A DNA stretch of 64,000 nt from assembly GCF_014529535.1 (NCBI RefSeq), contig NC_050736.1, forward strand, positions 2,604,001 to 2,668,000, given 5' to 3'. The notes under the pieces are model-generated. The model saw only the letters and a program-made list of their open reading frames with translations, ran no database searches and was not told where the DNA came from. This document shows positions 59,540 to 64,000 of this stretch, piece by piece. The DNA comes from Bradysia coprophila (Eukaryota > Arthropoda > Insecta > Diptera > Sciaridae). The position numbers and the translations under genes were made by a program. Numbering within the stretch: position 1 is the stretch's first letter; the number at the start of each line of letters is the position of its first letter.

Positions 59540-59675
59540 ATTATGGTAACGGGCACATACGGGTTATAGCTGTATTAGGGTTGCGGACGTATTAGGGCTG
59601 CGGGAAAATTAGGATCACGGACGAATTAGGACTACGGATGCACTACGGTCACGTACGTAATAGGTTTACGGGTCG
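59540..59675. repeat. 17-bp minisatellite
   Basis: Consecutive 17-mers from 59574 read attagggttgcggacgt, attagggctgcgggaaa, attaggatcacggacga, attaggactacggatgc, actacggtcacgtacgt and aataggtttacgggtcg. Two worn units precede them (59540-59573). Period exactly 17 with no indels. Confidence 0.85.
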
Positions 59676-60683
59676 TACGGGGCTCAGTCGCAGCGAACGC
59701 TCCGACTGTTCTGACGGCTTATTTTAAGTAATTTATGTTAAAGTTGATGAGTTCCCCTGACTTTTTAATTATCCCATTGCAACAAGTTTAAGAGTTGTAC
59801 GTACAGTCACTTCACATGTTGGGGCTATGAATGTAAATTGAAAAAACGTATGACATACACACCTTAGCCCCACCAAAATCTGCGAATTCGAAATCATTAT
59901 TACCATGAATATTGGTGGTAAATTATCACCGATACACAAACAATAATTTTGTTAAATAAATATTTCTTTGTGCGGCGACATTCTCGAAAAGGGAATAAAA
60001 AAAAATAGTAATAAAAGTAAATACATAACCACCATAATATATTGCACATTATTTCTTGCAATTAGCATTTCTCTTAGGAACATAGAGAACAAAATATGAA
60101 TAATAACTCCCTTTAAATATAAATTTAAAATACTTACTAAATAATAATGGGTAACCACTGGCAATAGGTACTCACAATATTTTATTAAATATTACGCGAA
60201 GGTAAATACACGTACATGCCTGTTGTACGGCTTTCGAGAAAATATATTCATTCTTTAATACTGTAGTGGCATAGCGATATATTTTAATGAGCCTTCTTAT
60301 ATATAAGAGAGTTGATTTTCATACCCAACACCTGCTTCACAATGTTTTATGTTGTATGAAATGGAGAAATAATTTCTTAATTTTCTTCAGATTTGAGGTT
60401 AAAATAAAATATTTGCGTTGATTTAAAGTACTTTTTTGCTGTTAGTAAAATAGCCACGGCAATAGAAGGTTTAGCTTTACAAATATAAGTAATCACTTTT
60501 GTAAAACGAATGTAAAGTTCAAATTTATAGGTCCAGCTTGTTTTCCATTTTCATTTTAGGCTGTTAAGGTCACTTAAACCGAAGCACCATGTTAACCATG
60601 CTAAGAGATTATATTGCGATTTTAGGCAGAAGTGTCTAGCCGCAATGCCACAACATCACAGTATTTTTATGTGATCAAGGAAG
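59676..60683. other. Intergenic, nothing recognised
   Basis: No gene or repeat seen. Confidence 0.4.
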
Positions 60684-60786
60684 AATCTTTTACTTCATTT
60701 GGTTTAACATAAATGTTTAAATATAAGACGATAATAGGCAGAGCTCATCGCTAATATTTGTCATTGTTACCGATAATATATGATTG
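60684..60786 (+). repeat. Dispersed CGATAA-core repeat, copy h, abutting an exon
   Basis: Left end 'aatcttttacttcatttggt' and 'ttaacat'; right end 'catcgctaatatttgtcatt' and 'gttaccgataatatatgatt'. It ends about 15 bp before the predicted splice acceptor at 60801. Confidence 0.6.
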
Positions 60787-60801
60787 ATTCTCTATTTCCA
60801 G

Positions 60802-62826
60802 ATAAACCATTGTGATGCCATCGAATTCGACTTGGACGCGTTCATGAAAAATTTTGAAAAATCACAATCGGAATTGAAATGGATACGCGATGAGAGCCAT
60901 AAGAGCGAAGGCAACGAAATAGAATTAGCAGATTCGAAAGAGAGTAATTTGGATGACGATGATGAGAATAGCGTCGACCATTGGTACAATAAATACAGAA
61001 AATGGGAATGTTCAACGGACCATGGAAATAAAGGTGACTATTGCGCTCAATGTAGTATCGTAGCTCTTGGTTTAGTAAGGAAGAGCCGTATATTGATGTC
61101 CTTTTTTTGATAATGGTTCCCAGAATCAGTGCTAAATGGTTATTGTGGCGTCTACGAAGACAGCTACCCAAAACAAGATCAATTTTTCAAATCGAACAAC
61201 GTGAACCATGTTTCCGCAAACAATCCAAAAACCAACTTTAAAGACACAAATTATGAATTGACCGGTACAGGTTTGCTTAGCAACAATTTTGATGCTTTCC
61301 ATGAAGAAGCAGAACCGGAAAAGTTTGATTTGAATGATGATATGAATTTGAGTCCGGAAGAAAAGCAAGACTTAGACGAATACAATGAGCAAATGATTCC
61401 GAATCCGAATTTCTACAAAATAAACAATGAGGTACATCTGAATGATCAGCAAATCAGCAAGGATCACGACAGTCTGCTCAGTGAGCTAGGGTTTTCACCA
61501 AGCCTATCGAAATATCCATCGAGCGCAGATGTCGTGTTTGATCCTATCGACAATGATTATGGTATGGACAACAGAGTTCAGGCCCAAGATATCAAAAAGA
61601 AGAGAAACACCCGAGATTTCGATAAAATGACTAAAACCAAGGTCAATAAATCCTCCTATACTGATCTTAGTGATCAAGACGACACAAGGAAAAATAATTT
61701 ACAACACGAAGCTGATTACAAACTATCTAAAAGCGAACAAGAATCACAAAATAAGGCGGAAACGAATACGTATTTAGAAAGTCAACGTGAGCATGGACAA
61801 AGTACTCAAAATAAACCTGAGGATCAATTTCTAAATGAATTTAATAATGGAAATGAACCACAAAATGAAGTTCAAAGAAACTTGAAAAATATGCATGCAA
61901 GTACTCACAATGAACCAGAAGATCAATTTCAAAATGAATTTACAAATGGAAATGAACCGCAAAATGAAATTCAAAGAAACTTGAAAAATACGCTTGCAAG
62001 TACTCACAATGCACCTGAAGATCAATTTGAAAGCGAATTCACAAATGGGAATGAACCGCAAAATGAAATTCAAAGTACCTTTAGAAATACGCATGCCAGC
62101 TACAATAATTTCAAAGAAACATTAGAACCGAAACCCGATCTCAATAAAAACTTAAAGCACGTAGAGGCAACCAATTCAAAAACCAACTCTTTCACGAAAA
62201 ACCAATTTCCGGATTTAAAGTCACAGAAACATCTTTCACGCCAAGGAAAGACTAATCAACTGGCCAATGAAATTAATTTGAAAATCAGCAATCGAATGAT
62301 GTCGAAAGGATTAGGACCTTCATTACCCAGTCAATCAGTGAAATACAACGCGAATGCATATCGTCACCCGTTGAATGTTGACGTGGAAAATCAACGTTGG
62401 AGAGATAGACGCTATGAAAACCGAAATGACTTTACCGATTACATTGGAAAACAACGTCGTCTGTTGCAATTTGACTACGATGATTCTGCTAATTTCGATC
62501 CGCAACAGGAGAAGAATTTGACTCCGAATGACAATGATAAACAAACAACAAGCAATGGTCAAATACCCAATTCCTTGGTGCCGGAAGACAACATAAAAGA
62601 ATTAGAAATGGCCCCTGACAATTCAACAAATATTCAGATCGGATCCATAACAAACACTAATCAAACTGAACCGAACAGCACTTTACAAACTGGTCAAAAG
62701 GATTCTCTCAAGATTCAATTGGAATCCAATACTTCCAATGCTACTAAAGAACCTGCAGTCGGTGATCATGGAAAAATTGTAAAGAGAAGCGTTTCCTTTG
62801 GCAAATCTAATGTAGGCCAAGAGTAA
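60802..62826 (+). CDS. Large acidic Asn/Gln-rich protein with three 33-residue repeats (partial gene model)
   Basis: Exon 60802-61054 follows a good acceptor (CTATTTCCAG) and is joined over a 69-bp intron to 61124-62826, with the junction reading DYCAQC-KSVLNGYCGVYED; about 651 residues. No ATG lies at the 5' edge, so at least one upstream exon, probably with a signal peptide, is missing. The first internal Met is at 60844. The N-terminal part has a cysteine cluster (WECS, YCAQC, GYCGVY). The rest is hydrophilic, low-complexity and rich in N, D, E, Q and K. Three exact 99-bp units at 61801-61899, 61900-61998 and 61999-62097 carry PEDQF...NGNEPQNE. Possible dibasic processing sites are KKKR and VKRS. 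The stop TAA overlaps a GTAAGT donor at 62823, so the gene may continue. Family not recognised; a secreted or matrix-type protein is only a guess. Confidence 0.6.
61801..62097 (+). repeat. In-frame tandem repeat, 3 x 99 bp
   Basis: Three units of exactly 33 codons, each beginning Ser-Thr and centred on NGNEPQNE. Units 2 and 3 are most alike. Confidence 0.9.
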
Positions 62827-63189
62827 GTAGTTATGACTGTTTGATTTGGTTGATATCAGATTAAAATCTAAAAGAATGAAATCAACTGAGAGGCTAAGAC
62901 ATTCACCTTGTCTTGATCAAGTAGAATCACTATGACTTAAAACGGTGATCTCGTAACGACGATGAAGCCTTTGGATAGTTTAACAGACGGCGTAAAAACA
63001 TCCACTTCTTATCTGTCAAGACGAATATAAGGAAGAATTACAGTTGAGGTCAAGGTCAACCAAATTTCTATCTATGTTTTACCAGACGCACGAAAGTGGG
63101 TTCTACTGGTAGACTCGGTTAAGGCGTTTGTTTGTATGAGTGGCATAGCTGCTAAAATAATTGAAACAAATGACGATATAAGTTTTGGA
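62827..63189. other. 3' flank or intron of the acidic protein gene
   Basis: No coding stretch recognised. Begins with a perfect splice-donor sequence. Confidence 0.4.
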
Positions 63190-63300
63190 AGAGACTATTG
63201 GCACCGGGTGCCAATAGTCTCTTTATTATACAAATGCTAATCGCACCCGGTGCCATTAGCCACAGTATTATAAAGAGACTATTGGCACCCAGAAAAATTA
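63190..63300. repeat. Cluster of short palindromes (GACTATTGGCACC)
   Basis: 63190-63222 is AGAGACTATTGGCACC, one G, then its perfect reverse complement. 63238-63260 is a second palindrome, 'ctaatcgcacccggtgccat' plus 'tag', and 'agagactattggcaccc' recurs at about 63273-63289. Confidence 0.8.
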
Positions 63301-63362
63301 AAATTTGAACAAAAAATCCGGATATTTTGAAAATTAAACTTGTTTTGAACACAATCTCAGAG

Positions 63363-64000
63363 ATATCATCTTTTTACGAAATGTAACGTAAAGGCGGTAG
63401 TTTGTTTGATCTTAGTGAGTTCGTCATTTCACAAAATACAACGCAAAGACGGGTTGTTTGATAATGAAACGTTAAGCCGTTTTGTTGGATCATGGGGAAT
63501 TCGTTCTTTTACGAAATTTAACGAAAAGGCGGATTGTTCGATCCTGAGGAATTCATTCTTTTTACGAAATGTAACGTAAAGGTAACGAACAATCCGCCTT
63601 CACGTTACATTTCTTAATTAGATGAATTCCATAAGATCGAACAAACTACCTTTACGTTACATTTCGTAAAAGGATGAAATCCTCAGGATCGAACAATCCG
63701 CCTTTACGTTAAATTTCGTAAAAGGACGAATTCTCCAAGTACGATCAAACTACCTTTACGTACATTTCGTAAAAGGATGAATTCCTTAGGATCGTACATA
63801 CAATCCGCCTTTACTTTACACTTCGTAGAAGGATGAATTCCCTAGTATTGTTCAAAACGCATTTGCGTTATATTTCGTGAAAGAATTAATTCAATCGAAC
63901 AACCCACCTTTACGTTAAATTTCGTAAAAGGACGAATTCCCTAAGATCGATCAAACTACCCTTACTTTACATTTCGTAAAAGGGTGAATTCCTCAGGATC
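63363..64000. repeat. Inverted array of 50-60 bp repeats (FB-like foldback terminus), continuing past the window
   Basis: Up to about 63580 the units read 'ttacgaaatgtaacgtaaag' then 'gcggattgttcgatcc' and 'gaggaattcat'. After about 63588 they run in the opposite direction: 'aatccgcctt.acgttacat', 'ttcgtaaaaggatgaattcc' and 'tcaggatcgaac'. Units with 'aaactacc' and units with 'aatccgcc' alternate on the right, giving a dimer of about 110 bp. The array is cut off by the window end. Confidence 0.8.

Noticed and set aside
59224-59675. A complete hAT element from the 'gggcccggactgg' terminus to the 17-bp array
   Set aside because: No matching inverted terminus or octamer duplication could be found.
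61055-61110. Continuation of the acidic-protein exon past 61054
   Set aside because: Reading on gives a stop within 19 codons, whereas the GTATCG donor joins the large downstream frame in phase and completes the cysteine cluster.

Overview
Eukaryotic, AT-rich, gene-poor DNA. Introns of 56-80 bp with GT-AG ends, TATA plus TCAGT-type core promoters, AATAAA signals, tandem gene duplicates and many small palindromic DNA transposons point to an insect, most likely a lower fly. A fungus gnat (Sciaridae) is my guess from the style of the secreted leucine-rich-repeat and F-box/LRR proteins; that is inference only.

Left part (1-10,100): a secreted single-Kunitz protease inhibitor (3962-4366) with a readable core promoter; a 385-bp hAT-like element full of TATCGATA motifs just behind it; a two-exon FR47-type GNAT acyltransferase (6347-7290); an F-box/LRR-like protein on the minus strand (7801-9255); and several inverted-repeat elements.

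Central cluster (11,390-18,470): the most interesting genes. Two intact six-exon genes (13223-15131 and 16311-18204) lie in a direct 3.1-kb tandem duplication. Each encodes a signal peptide, a trypsin-fold serine protease with an intact His/Asp/Ser triad, a charged linker and a C-terminal leucine-rich-repeat domain. A decayed third copy (11388-11906) lies upstream. The pairing of a secreted protease with an LRR recognition-type domain, expanded in tandem, is the best candidate for an undescribed system here, possibly immune or extracellular signalling.

Middle (18,470-24,000): mostly empty, then a five-exon minus-strand gene for the axonemal nexin-dynein regulatory complex subunit 2 (DRC2/CCDC65).

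Right part (24,000-60,700): about 36 kb with almost no genes but a rich transposon record: piggyBac-like TTAA elements, hAT MITEs with perfect 8-bp target duplications, long foldback elements, TA-flanked insertions nested inside them, a dispersed CGATAA-core family of about nine copies (three interrupted by other elements), a retrotransposon nuclease fragment (41725-42281) and a decayed trypsin-like fragment (about 43960-44400). At 60802-62826 is part of a large acidic Asn/Gln-rich protein with three 33-residue repeats. The window ends inside an inverted array of 50-60 bp repeats (63363-64000) that resembles Drosophila FB foldback termini.

All gene models were spliced by eye, and all repeat families were recognised by reading, without alignment software.
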